Below are positions 35,963 to 47,845 of a stretch of DNA of 64,000 nucleotides, one piece after another. Position 1 is the first letter of the stretch; every line of letters starts with the position of its first letter. The position numbers and the translations under genes were made by a program. Where the stretch lies: assembly GCA_905250075.1 (NCBI GenBank), contig CAJNOP010000405.1, positions 62,001-126,000 of the forward strand. The letters are read 5' to 3'. Below the pieces are notes generated by a model that saw only the letters and a list, made by a program, of their open reading frames with translations, did not search any database and had not been told where the DNA came from. The stretch is from Rotaria sp. Silwood1 (Eukaryota; Rotifera; Eurotatoria; Philodinida; Philodinidae).

Positions 35963-38370
35963 GTGATGGTAACAATGGAACTTTTATTGATTGCATTAAA
36001 TAATTTACCGGATGAAATTCTTTTGATAATTTTTACAAAATTAATGAATATTTCAATACTGTATTCTTTAATAGGTCTTAATAAACGACTCAACACAATT
36101 GTACGTGATCCAATTTTTACCAGTAATTTAACCTTGATGAGACATTTGTCAGATGATTCCATGTGTCCTTTACCTGATTCAATGCTTGATCGATTTTGCT
36201 CACAAATTTTACTTGAAATTCATTGTCAAATCAAATGGCTTGATCTTGAATCATCAACTATGGAACGTATACTTTGTGCTACAAATTATTCGAATTTATA
36301 TGGACTCGGTTTATTTGACATAGACTTAGGCACAGCTCAATCTCTCTTTGTTGGTAAGACATTTCAATTCTTTCATTCAGTAATAAAAGCAAATATATAT
36401 AGATGAAAACGAAACTGATTTATTTGGAATATATGTATCATACAAATATATTTAGATCAATGCACATGTTTTAAAAAATAATTTTCGAATTTACTATTAT
36501 TTCTTAATACAAAAGAGTTAGAAAAAAATTAATAGTGAAAAAAGAATCGCTTATATTGAAAATTTTAGCATTAATCCTGAAAAAAGAAGAAACGAGAATA
36601 AAATATAACATCTATGATATGGCATTAGAGCCTGTCGACTTCAAGAATTTTTAAACAGTAGCATATCTATTGAACTATTTTTCAAATCAGATCCGATTGA
36701 TTAGATTTTTTGCACACAACCTGATCGGTACTCATATTCTATGTACAATTATTCTAATTCGTCTCGATATGCGCTCTGCAGGTACGCTACATTTTTCGTT
36801 AATCTAAATTCAGCATCCAGGTTGCGCAACACATTTCTTAGAGTATCTTGATGATGTTCAAAGAAGTACGTAGTCATAGTTTATTTGAATTTTTAAAGTA
36901 ATACCATCGAAACTCCGGTTGGGATCCATCAAACAGGGAGCTTAGAGACTCGAACTAAGATAGACTCTACATAGTATACACTATTGAATAATTGCAAAGA
37001 TCACCCATGTACATTATTAAATTGCGAAAAAAATTTATATATCGCTTTAATTATCAAAATAATTGTTGAGAAATATTTTTCTCATTGAATTTAGATGCAT
37101 CTTCATTAATTCATACATATAAAAATCAAATAACATCATTTATTATCGATATAAATAACAATAAGGAGCAACTATCAATAAAAAATGTCAATATATTTGT
37201 ATTTACACATATTTTTATAACATACACCAATTTACAATATTTAAACTTCGGTTCAACTTCAAGTTACAATCAATATTTAATATTTCCGAATTCATCTCCA
37301 ACTTTTATCTCCTCAAATCTCTTAGAATTGCATGTCACTTTTGGAAATTTCATCGACGGTCTTTATATACTTGATGGACGTTTCAATCAACTATGTACAT
37401 TTCATGTTAATATTCATCGCATTTCCATTTTCGGTCGAGAACTTAATAACAAGGTAAATTATTTTCATTAATATTTTACGTATTCGAACAACTTCACAAT
37501 AATTGTTTTAGGAAAAACTACCTAATTTAAAATGTTTTGTGCTACACTCTTATACTCTTACAGGTGCTTATAATGAATTAATTATACCACTGCTATGTCG
37601 GATGTCTAATTTAGAAAAACTTGTTTTAAATCTTTCTCTTTCTGTGAAAAAGGCATTTGTTGATGGAAATGATTTGAAAAAAAATATTATTAATCATATG
37701 TTACGATTAGACAAATTTACATTTAATAATCGCTCGGTTCTTTATCTTCATAACGAAATTAATTTACCATGTAATGCAGATATACAAAATACATTTTGTG
37801 ATTTTAAAAATAACCATATCATTTCTTGCGTCGATTATTTCGAGGAAAAACAAAGTAGTCAATGTCTTATTTATTCATATCCATAGAAATCAAAATTTTA
37901 TAAGTATATAACAAATAATTTTCCAGGTGGATTATTCAAATGTGTTCGTGAAATATCATTATCTGATGAACATCCTTTTGAACATGAATTTTTTCTTCGA
38001 ATTTCTCAATCATTTCTCTTCATGCAAAAATTGACTTGACGCAATGCTAAACTACAAAATAACAAATTATACAAAGAGTCAAAAAACGACAATGAAGATA
38101 TATCAATCATTAAATATCCTTATCTTACTAATCTTTCACTTAATATGTCTCATGATGATTATGTTCAAACAATTTCTACTTGAGACGAAGACTTGTTTAT
38201 CGAATAATGTGCATCTTAACCTCGCTTATCAACCATTGAAATGAGTGACACACAATTTTGCAAGAGATGCAACACGAATTAATTGTCAAAAACTGAAGTC
38301 TTTATGTATGGATCTTATTCGACTTTGTAAACATGTCGAAAACTATTTTCCTCATACGGAAATATTCTGA
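35963..38370 (+). pseudogene. F-box-like protein gene, decayed at the 3' end
   Basis: Exon 35963-36353 carries an F-box near residues 9-45 (LNNLPDEILLIIFTKLMNIS), which normally recruits substrates to an SCF ubiquitin ligase. After a 741-bp intron the frame resumes at 37095-37453. It then continues at about 37512-37886 with leucine-rich, repeat-like sequence (LPNLKCFVLHSY, MSNLEKLVLNLS). The frame meets a TAG at 37884 just after IYSYP. Family-like sequence continues beyond it: NNFPGGLFKCVREISLSDE, then a TGA near 38038, then SIIKYPYLTNLSLNMSHDDY with further stops and a frame change to about 38370. This points to a gene that has lost its last third. The intact part could still give a truncated protein. 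I associate such F-box/LRR genes with large bdelloid families (inference). Confidence 0.7.
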
Positions 38371-40169
38371 TTTATATTAGTGTTTGTTTAAATAAAATTT
38401 ATTTGTAAAGAACAAGCATATTAAAATCTGAAACGAAAAGTTTTTGTATTTGGTTGAAAAGAAATCAAATGTATGTATGCGTGGAAATCATCAAGTATGA
38501 TAAGATGTGATTGACAAAAAGTTCTTTCGTAGGAAAATATGTTTCAAGGGACATTTATAAGACGAGTTATTCGGCGACATTATATAATATGGCATAGGTT
38601 TCTTAAAATTCAGACATGAGTAAAAGAATTAGGACTTCAGAAAATAAACCTGTTAACATAATATGTGTTGCAGAGATGTGAATCATGCCTAAATACCGAG
38701 GTGGGAGCGGCAATTGAAGAGTAGTAGCGGAGGTAGACATCGCCCCAAAATGTTTGCGGCCAGTGGATCCGGAGAGCTACGCTAGTGTTCTACAGGGGTA
38801 CGGTATTTTTCCTCCACGTCAAAAAGGTCAAGTTTCGTCAAAACAGCCGAAATTAAGATAAATCGAAAAAAAGATAGTCCGTGATCTAGTCTCTCCTAAA
38901 CGACAGAATGTATACTCGACACTTTGTTTTTACCAGAGAGTTTTGAAAGTTTCCGTCATTCTGTATTCGAAAAGTGAGCGGTTTTTGGAAAAAAAACCAA
39001 AAATCTTTTTTTGGTTTTTTTCTGGTTTTATAGGTTTTCGATGGTATGTACAAGAATTCTCGAAGGAGCTTCATTGTAGCCAATAATTTTTTTTTGTTTA
39101 AATGCTCATATAGAGGGCTAGCTCCTCTCATGGCCCGTTTTAAAATAAGGTTTTTTTTATTATGATATAAGAAAACACTTGTGTAGACACGGCGCCATTT
39201 TTAGGAGCTGTTTGAGTCATTGAACTTGTCATCCTATTTCTTCGCTTTAAAAAATAAGAACTAAGAGAATGAGCCACGCAAGAGGCTAGCACTAAACGCA
39301 AGTCTTCAAATAAAAGGAAATTCAAATATATAGAATGAAGATTCGCTGAGAATTCTCGAAGATATAATCGAGCTACGTTTCACCCTTGTTTGGTGAATAT
39401 CTCTGTCGAACGTCATGATATAGGGCTCCATGGCCTTTTCATACTAGCCCGAGCATCCTGAAAATTGCCTACAATTCGGATGTTCCTAGGCTAAGCATGA
39501 GTTTTAAGGAAGGGACCTTAAAGCAAAGAACAAGCATAAAGCATATAAAACTATGAGCAAGTATAACATGAGTCATGAGGGACGATTTGGCCAGTCAAAC
39601 CACAATGTACACGAGCAAAATGCATAGATCATCGATGAAAGAGTAGGTTGAGAGGTGCAAAATGAGGACGGAATTGTACAAACATGGTGCTGAGATAAAC
39701 AAGTCTCGAACATAATGTCAATTCTTGAGAGTCAAAGAAATTGCCATTGCACCAATCCCCCTCCTCCCTCCATATAGATGTATAAAAAATTATTAAATTT
39801 TGGTCGAATCGGTTTAAAACTCTGCATCCCTGTGGTAAATGACAGTCTTAGAAAATAAAATATTTTTTTAAAATCAAATGTAATTAATCACCGAGTAGGC
39901 TGCCGGGTATTCGATCCGGCTACAGGACGCTAGGCCGTACACTCTCTATTTGACGAGCACGAAGCAGTGCGGTCATGCCTAACAGTAACTGGAAAACTTT
40001 TTTCTCATATTTGTTGTGCTATGATATCTCTTAGAAAATATTATTTCTGAGCACTTACGTATGAACAGCAATATAACGTTGAAAATGCCATGAACAAACA
40101 TTTAATTAGGTAAGATATGACCAGATACATATATATATATATTTAGGGTTATCGAAAAGTAGTGGCGGA
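38371..40169. other. intergenic with old repeats and a possible tRNA-like SINE scrap
   Basis: This region is richer in GC islands than the left part. Around 39890-39985 the sequence GGTATTCGATCC and its surroundings resemble a Pol III B-box (seen as GGATCGAATACC on the other strand). I cannot fit a complete A-box or cloverleaf, so at most it is a SINE fragment. A pair CAGAGATG (about 38674) and CATCCCTG (about 39826) recalls hAT ends, but the flanks do not repeat. No coding exon is supported. Confidence 0.35.
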
Positions 40170-40344
40170 GGGTGTGGGTGTGGATGGGGTGAGTGGGTGG
40201 CGGTGTGGGTGTGGGTGGGGTGAGTGGATGGAGGTGTGGGTGTGAGTGTGGGTGGGATGAGTGGCTCGAGGTGGGGGTGTTGAGTGTGGGTATCGCTCTT
40301 GTCCTCGGCGACATCCACTCACATCCACACCCACACCCACACCC
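40170..40344. repeat. TGTGGG-type hairpin, copy 2, with expanded left arm
   Basis: The left arm is a run of about 125 bp of GGGTGTGGGTGTGGATGGGG-like sequence. The right arm is about 40 bp ending CCACACCCACACCCACACCC. Between them is a loop containing CGCTCTTGTCCTCGGCGACATCC. The left arm has clearly expanded relative to the right. It abuts a TTATTTCAG acceptor-like site at the head of the second F-box-like fragment. Pro/His/Thr-rich open frames across it are repeat artefacts. Confidence 0.85.
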
Positions 40345-40351
40345 TTATTTC

Positions 40352-40990
40352 AGTTACACTGTGGGATGACAACACGAAATTCGCTCTAATTCGAACATTT
40401 CTTTCTCAGTTTCCTATCGGTCAATTAATTCGACTACGTTCATTCACTCTCATTGACATAAATGACGAAGATTTAGATGAATTTCCAAAACATATCGTGA
40501 AGTATCCTCTCACAGAACTCTCAGTAATGTGTTATTCCTTTGTCAATGACAACGTAAAAGCATTCATATTATCTGCACTTTCATACAATGATCGCCGTAG
40601 ACTCGAATTCGCAGGGCACAATGATGTTTTTAATCAAATACAATGGTCTGTTTCGTGTGGATTGCGACACTTAAAAATTCGTATGAAATGCATTTGGGAT
40701 ACAATTTACTCTATTATAGGTCACTTATCTCATCTACAAACATTGGTTTTAGACTTTTTTTCTGCAGATTGATTCGACGAGCCTACTTTTACACATCCAG
40801 ACCCCCTACACTCAACTGATGTAACTTCATTCTTGATGAGCCAAACTAAGTGGTTAACAATGGACAATCTTAAGTTTTTTTTCACTTTTCCGTAGACTAA
40901 CACACCTTCAACTGTTTCATTGCATATATTTGAAGATTCTTCATTATTTTGACGGTTATCAATGGGAAAATTTCATTCAAATGAAACTGC
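40352..40990 (+). pseudogene. second F-box-family leucine-rich fragment
   Basis: An open stretch starting after TTATTTCAG reads LWDDNTKFALIRTFLSQFP, then LIRLRSFTLIDINDEDLDEF, PLTELSVMCYSF and GLRHLKIRMKCIWDT, and ends in LSHLQTLVLDFFSAD with a TGA at about 40771. This is the leucine-rich rhythm expected in the body of F-box/LRR-like proteins. Similar-looking sequence continues with stops (FDEPTFTHPDPLHSTDVTSF; then MDNLKFFFTFP). No F-box or start codon is attached, so it is an internal gene fragment. TGTGGG-type hairpins lie on both sides (40170-40344 and 41014-41075). Confidence 0.55.
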
Positions 40991-41013
40991 CTCTAATGAA
41001 GTAGTTCGAGGGC

Positions 41014-41075
41014 GAGTGTGGGTGTGTGGAGCACTGGAATACCTACACCCGCACGCATACCCACCCACACCCACC
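41014..41075. repeat. TGTGGG-type hairpin, copy 3
   Basis: The left arm GAGTGTGGGTGTGTGG and the right arm CCCACCCACACCCACC enclose a loop of about 25-30 bp with CACTGGAATACCTACACCCGC. G-rich arm first. It cuts into the trailing part of the decayed F-box-family fragment. Confidence 0.75.
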
Positions 41076-42786
41076 ATGTTAACTTCATCAAGCAAGATGC
41101 TCATGTTCAGATATGAACATCAGTCATTTTTTTCGTATCAATCTTTATCTCAGACAGAAAATTCATTTCTTGTTTATGTATAACAGCATGACGATGAAAT
41201 GAAAAACAAAAAGACTGATTGCTGTTTGAATATATTTCTTGCGTGTATAATCTAAATAGTAGAAGAAGACTTGATTAGTTTTTAACATGTTGATTTTCTT
41301 TTTATTGTATGAACAAAAACAATTCTTTTCTTGAATGCAATAAACATGACAGAATTGTTCGTAAAAATGAAGAATACTCAAGAAGATTTAAACTTAATTG
41401 TTATTTCTATTATTTTCATTGTATTGTTATTCATTTCTGTGGGTATTCACAAGAACAATGAAATGAAAATAGTCAATTATGAATGTTCATTATATAGGAA
41501 CAGTTATTCAATAGATCTAATGAAACAAAGGAATATCGCTTATAGAGATGCTGAGGTTCAATTCAATTTTCTACAAAAGTTTGTTTTTCAATAGGTGATC
41601 AAGTAAACTTTATAAAACTAGGTAATTCTTTGTAATATATCGAATGTCATATTTCTTTTATTCTCTTTTGTTCTTTTTATCATCTATTACAATCATTCAT
41701 CTGTAGAGGATAAAAAAATAATTATGATTGTCAAATTGAAAGTGAAGAGGTGAATATAATTGAATGCAATTGTTCTTATTTATATATTCAATTTATTATT
41801 CGAAAAAGTGAACATTATTTATGTTGAATATTTATAGTATTGCACCAATACATACAATGTGATTTTTTCATTTTTCAAAGGCTTTTATGAACCTTGTTTC
41901 AAGGTCGAAGTATTTTAGACATAATTTCACACGAAGACTATAACGTATGTCGTAATTCTTGATCTGAAATAACATAGTTGATTAGGTAAAGTTGATGAAA
42001 AATACAATGACAAGATTGCGATATAGTTTTATTCGATCGATCGATCGTAGAGTGCATTCTATCATTCGGGTTTTATCCGTGACTCACCGTCACAGTATGA
42101 AATTTTAGCTGCGCAAAAACGTTTTTACGCATGCGCACATGCTTGTCATTCGAATCCACATTTTATCAGTATATTATCACTTCCTCTTATCGAAAAAGAA
42201 GGCGAAGAAAAAGTTTTGTCATGTAAAATCACTTGATAAAATTATTGAGATTTTCTTAATTATTGATTCATATTCATAAATATTTATTAGCGATCATCGT
42301 CGTCACCATCTTCATGCATACATATATATTAACAATGACATTGTTCATTATCATTTTCTCATTCGATTTTGTTTCTTAAGACGTTTACATTGAATCATGG
42401 TTCCATGGTTAATAGTGTCCCTGATATAACAATTGATTTGTTTAAGTCTTATGATTTTCAACCTGCATCTAGATCATCTTCGATAGAACTCGAGAATATC
42501 AAGTAAGTAAATCTTGAAAATTCTTGTTTAAAAAAGAACAAAACGAATATCGTAAATCCAAGTATATAGCGTGCGGTTTGAATACAACGCGAATCAGTAG
42601 GAACCTACAAGCAGTGCATCAGTATCAGTTGGATACAAAGATTGATTTCATTCATACTCAAACTCACAATCAAAAGGTACGTCCATCAGCTACTGTCTAC
42701 TTGAAGGTGAGCGTTAAGAAAAATGTCAATCTGAGTCAAGGCTAATCTATATTTATCACTTTTTTTGCACTATTCAAGTGTGATTA
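41076..42786. other. intergenic
   Basis: Contains a small open frame (41331-41594) with one hydrophobic stretch (VISIIFIVLLFISVG) that I cannot assign. It also has a (GATC)-rich patch near 42035-42050. Nothing else is supported. Confidence 0.4.
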
Positions 42787-43361
42787 ATACCAATTTCAAA
42801 AAAGAAAAAGTGTGAGTATTTTTTGAATAACTTTTGATAGAAACTAAGTAGAGAGGTGCGGTTTTCATCGTTTAAAAGAGGAGATGAAACTGCATCGAAT
42901 TATCTATACCAGTTTTTTTGAACAAGTTTTCTCAGAGTCTACCATCAAGTTTGTTAGACACAAAAGATTGCCTAACGTAAAAGTTTTACAATCTCAATTT
43001 TTAGGAGTGCACTAGTATCGTTAAGTGAAGATCTATAAAATCTGTAAGTTCTATGTTATAAATTTTAGCCAATCATGAGTTATGCACATTTTGCTGCATG
43101 TTATCGGCAGATTTTTCATAGGAAATTTACCTTTTTTTTCATTTCTCAACGAAAAAATCAACCTGATAAACTCATGCAAAAGCCTGGATTTTTTGAAAAA
43201 ATTGGTGAGAGACTGAGAAAACTTGTCAGAAAAATCTGATATAGACTATTCGATGCAGTTTCATCTCCTCTTTTAAACGGTGAAAACCACATTTCTCTAC
43301 CTAGCTTCTATCAAAAGTTATTCAAAAAATACTCACACTTTTTCTTTTTTGAAATGGGTAT
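42787..43361. mobile_element. MITE with long terminal inverted repeats (575 bp)
   Basis: The left end ATACCAATTTCAAAAAAG and the right end CTTTTTTGAAATGGGTAT begin inverted repeats of about 160 bp that match at roughly 90%. Matching words along the arms include GTGTGAGTATTTTTTGAATA, AAAAGAGGAGATGAAACTGC and AAGTTTTCTCAG. TA dinucleotides flank both ends, consistent with a Tc1/mariner-type target. The interior of about 240 bp has no open frame. Non-autonomous. Confidence 0.82.
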
Positions 43362-43755
43362 TAGTTACAGATAAAAGAGAATCTGTTCCGACTGAATGAG
43401 TAAAGACGTGATATATCATGTCTTTTTTTCATAATGACTAAGAAACGGAAAAAACCAATAACTTAGGTAATTACCATGCAATAATAGATGTACGCAATCA
43501 ACTATAAAAGGATGTAGATTTATCATACATTTTCACATAGTATATTCTAATTCAATCAAGCGTCATTGCTCAGTTTTATTCAGCATTTACAGTAAGTAAT
43601 TGTTCTTTTATATTTCCCTATTCAAAAGTAAGATCAATTTGTGATCTTAATTTGTCTTTGGTGTAGTTTTTTCCGGCGAGCACTTATTTAAGTCTATTTC
43701 CGTTTAGATCTTTCCAACAAGTAAACGAATTGCATCCAATTGTAGGAAATACAGA
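43362..43755. promoter_or_regulatory. 5' flank of the PLA2-domain gene
   Basis: About 390 bp between the foldback MITE and the start codon of the PLA2-domain gene. The insertion lies close enough to be inside or next to the promoter. No particular site is recognised. Confidence 0.35.
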
Positions 43756-46612
43756 ATGTCACAAACGAAAGACAATAATTGTTTGACAAACATTTCTGAT
43801 CCTCCGTCTTTCTGGTAATATACATCGCATTTACTGAATTTATATTGTTTCTGATATATTGCAGGTCGAAATGGTTTTCTTGTTTGCCTCCTATGACATG
43901 CATCAGTCTTCTACTTTTTTTGATCTCAATGGCCGTTGTACTGGCACTCATTCCTCTCTACATCACAAAAGCAACTTCGTCAGCTGACTGTAAGTTCGAA
44001 CAATTGTATAGACAGGCTGATTCGCTTGGTCATATTATTTAGATTCTCGACCTTCATTACTTGAGCTTAAGTACAATCTACCAGGAAGTTCCACTACTGA
44101 TAGTAGCGGGAATATTTTTGTACTACATCACGGAAGTTTGAGTAGCACTCAAATCGAGCTTCTTCAACTCATGGTAAGCGAATTATTCTCATAAATATCG
44201 ACTAGATCCTATTAAATTGCTTCTACATAGCTTCAAAATATGTTGAATACGGATCCGACATTACAAAATTTTCGCATCAATGTCAAAGGTGCAAGTATCG
44301 AGTCGACGGGAAGTAGTCGCCAGCGTCGAAAGGCCGATAAAATAAAAGTTTGTATTTCGCTTGTATACGAATTTCCAGTTAAAAGAAATACATAATTTTG
44401 TAGATATTTTGCACATCTCGTGTTCCGAAAGGAAAGCCTATGATTATCTATCAAGTACAAGAGAATTCTACAGATTTTGATCAACTGAAGATTTCTTTTG
44501 AATTATTAAATCGTGAACCTTTAGCAGAGCACCTCACCTCGAACGCTCTCAACAACATTTTCAAAAAAATCAAATTCAACGAAACAACATGTAAGTCTGT
44601 TTCTTAACTTCAGTTCATTGCTCGGTTAATTCTAATGACTGTATTTGCTTCACAGTTTGTGACTTGTTTATCGGAAACTCTTCAACGATTACCGTGACAA
44701 CGACCACTACTAGTCTTTCTACAACGGTGAGTCAATACAAAATATTTTGAATCTTGCTTTTGACTAGATGATCTATAGTATTCGCTCAAAAACCTTATTG
44801 ACAAATTACAAAAAACTAGATTAGATGTAAATGAATAGCCTAAGTTCTTTTCTAGACAAGTATTGATAAACTAACGAAATATGATCGATGAAGCAGTAGA
44901 CGGAAGATTCTTTTAATTTCTTTCACAATTTTCAATATTATTTCTATGATGATTTTGTATAGATTCAAGACTTATCAACAAGTCAAATTATTCCCGATGT
45001 GAAAGACAGTCAAATTTTGAAATTGAACGATGTTAGTGTCTTCGGTATAAAAGACTACTCTGGAAATGTTCAATCTGTGTATGCCATTCAAACAGATAAT
45101 GCTATTTACACGATTGACAATAGTCGAATTGCTCGAATCCAATCTCTACATGAAACTGTTCTTTTCAACTATGACAATACCAACAATCATTATGAAGTGT
45201 TGGTTGTATCAAAGAATAATTCATATCAAATACCAGCAACTTACAACATACCTAATGTCACATTTCCGACCCCTGTATTTGAATTACCACCAGATGGAAT
45301 TGTACCAGATTTCTTTACCGGAATCATCATTAAATTGACTAATAAGATTAGTGGTCGATTAATTAAGGATGCCACTTTACAAATGAATTATTTTGATGCA
45401 AATCGTGGCAATAAAAGCTCTGTAATGTTGAATCTTGGTGGTGGACGATATTATGTACCGTTACCTACCAATGACACATCAATCGACTACTATTTTGATA
45501 CACAGAAGCTACTTATGACGATTACTCAACAGAGCGATGCATGCATACAATTGATGCAAGCCTATCCAATCTCCGACATGTGTTCCAAAGTCCCAGATTC
45601 GATTAAGTCTTTTTGCTTGCTGATAGCTCAAGAAATGACTGTTAAGATTCCAGATACTCTACGTACAGTATCCATTTATATTTCCGATGTTCCATTGCAA
45701 GCTCGCTCAGTTGGTCACCTTAGTAATTTCGAAATCATTGCTTACGTTCCTGGAGAAGAATCATCAATAGTACCTTTGAATACCAACAATTCGATTAGAT
45801 TGAAAAGACAGATTCAAACGACTGTTGGCGACATTACTATAGATCCAAACACACTGAATGAATTTTCCATTCAAAGCAGTGGTACACAAGGAGAATGCAA
45901 CGAACAAAGTGTGTCTGGAGGCGATACACCTGATGACAGAACATTCAATATTGGGAAATCAAATACGAAAGTGGTATTTACTTATGGTACCTATTCTGTT
46001 AAAGATAAAATCGATGTTTATTACATGAATCAACCAGTTTTCTCAACTGGATGCGTTGGTGCGAGTGGAGTGACTACTATATCATTAGACGGTACGGATA
46101 CTCGATTGCAAGTAATTGTATCTCCAAATTGCGCTGGTGAAACTGGAACTGCTTGGTATTATACAATCGAATGCTTGACCACCTTGATTTGTGAGGACAA
46201 TGTTTGTTATTGTGGAGTTTATCGTAGACAATCCAGCCAAACGAGTGCACCCTCGAGCAATGGCTGTGGAGGGCAGGGTTCACCTTGGAACTTCATTGTT
46301 CAACCACTAGGTAGTGCTTGGGAATTCACATCTGCTTGTGATGCACATGATAGATGTTATTCAACATGCAACAAACTCAGATCAGAATGCGATAATAATT
46401 TTCTTTCGGATATGATGTCTTCCTGTACAACACATTGGAATGATGATCCTGATCGACTTCGAGCTTGTCAATGGTGGGCAGGAAAGTTTTATGGACGCGT
46501 ACATGCGAGTGGTGCTAGCTTCTTCGCTGCTGCCCAGGAAGAAGATTGCGATTGTGCTTCGAAACGACGAAGACGTAGTGTTACAAACAACAATGCAATG
46601 TTGACGACATAA
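43756..46612 (+). CDS. type II membrane protein with C-terminal phospholipase A2 domain
   Basis: Exons begin with 43756-43814 and 43865-43989, continue through four short exons at about 44043-44730, and end with a large exon from about 44963 to 46612. The N-terminal 20 residues are cytosolic. One membrane segment follows (CISLLLFLISMAVVLALIPLYI) with no signal-peptide cleavage pattern, so the long C-terminal part should be extracellular or lumenal. A central region of several hundred residues is unrecognised and includes a Thr-rich linker and a dibasic KRQ site. The end (about 46250-46550) is a PLA2 fold: Ca-binding-loop-like NGCGGQGSPW, catalytic His-Asp in CDAHDRCYSTC, many paired cysteines, then RRRR. 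An active lipase is plausible but not shown. One donor (GTTTGT) is atypical. Confidence 0.75.
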
Positions 46613-47219
46613 TTCGAAAACAAAGCAAAAATCCGAAGACCATTCTTTAGAACAATAATCAGAAAATTCATAAACTTATCTTCTAACTTTGACCTCGTTG
46701 ACTTAATAATACACTTTTCTGTAAATATGCGTGGTTTACATTTCGAAATATTTTATTCATGACTTATAGATTACTTCTTTTGTTTTACATAATTTTTCAC
46801 ATAAACAAGATTCTCTGTATGTATCCTCTTCAGGTGTCATTGAAATTACAAGAAAACAATGTCGGACTCTAATAAATGCCACAGGCAGCTACGACTGAGT
46901 TCTTTCTTCTATCATGATTTATTTTTCAGGTTTTCAAATATCACTGAGAAAGTTCAAACTTTTTCATACACTGGTTTCTCTATGCAGATAACGGGTGCCC
47001 ACATGAAATGAGCCACTTTTGTGTGCTTTTTTTCCCATCTTAATCATTTGTTAGAATTTTCGTTTCAGGCTAGGACGATCAGTATGAGCAGGACGTATGT
47101 GCAGGTGAAGAAAAGATGTGTTACTCACACTCACGCCCTACTCACATGCATCGTTGAATTGCTATACCACGTACATTTTTGACGCGACATAACAAGCTGC
47201 AATATGTATATACATTATA
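46613..47219. other. intergenic, 3' flank of the PLA2-domain gene
   Basis: No gene or repeat is identified apart from a weak TGTG/CACTCAC patch at 47090-47150. That patch may be a worn relative of the hairpin family, but it lacks clear arms. Confidence 0.4.
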
Positions 47220-47282
47220 GGGTGTGGGTGTGGATATGGATGTTGTTCTTATCTTTTCCTACAGTCACCCACACCCACACCC
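47220..47282. repeat. TGTGGG-type hairpin, copy 4
   Basis: The left arm GGGTGTGGGTGTGG and the right arm CCCACACCCACACCC form a 14-bp near-perfect stem. The loop is about 35 bp, containing GTTGTTCTTATCTTTTCC. One of the cleanest copies. Confidence 0.88.
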
Positions 47283-47845
47283 GCTTCATAGTATTTGATT
47301 GTATTATGATGTTGATATGGCTTGGTACTACGATCGTAAATTTATGTGATCATATACACGACAATAGGGTACTATGTGTAGACATATGAAGCAAAGCTTA
47401 GGCAATATGCAGGAGCAGCATCTCAAAATCATAAGATACCCTATCCATGTTGTCAAAATGTATTTCTGTGATTCCTAAAAGTTCCTATTATTAGGTTATT
47501 TTTCAAAAATGAACAAAATTCTATTAAAAAGAAATCAAAAGGGTACCGTAATTTTTACGATACTCTATACAAGTTATATGTACGAAGATAGAAAATAATA
47601 ATCACATAGTAAATCCAAACAAGAGTTCGAATCAACCGATTAGGATTCAGGTTCGAAAACTATCCAACGCATCCAGACATTGATGATTGTTTAGACGATT
47701 TATCAAGCGCTACTTAAGTTATGGAAGTAGTTATTGAAATTTCTTAGAATCAGTCGAACTCGAGTTCGAGTATTTCTATACATTTTTTTCAAGATGTCTT
47801 TAATCATTGAAATTTTGAGTTATCTACTTAATTGTATGTAGATCT

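Noticed and set aside
38674-39833. A hAT-like element with ends CAGAGATG and CATCCCTG
   Set aside because: Only eight bases match as inverted ends and the flanks show no 8-bp duplication.
39880-39990. A tRNA gene
   Set aside because: A B-box-like GGATCGAATACC is present on the minus strand, but no A-box at the right distance, no anticodon stem and no acceptor stem could be drawn.
40102-40340. Three overlapping Pro/His/Thr-rich open frames on the minus strand
   Set aside because: They are translations of the CCCACA-rich hairpin arm in all three frames, with no independent coding signal.
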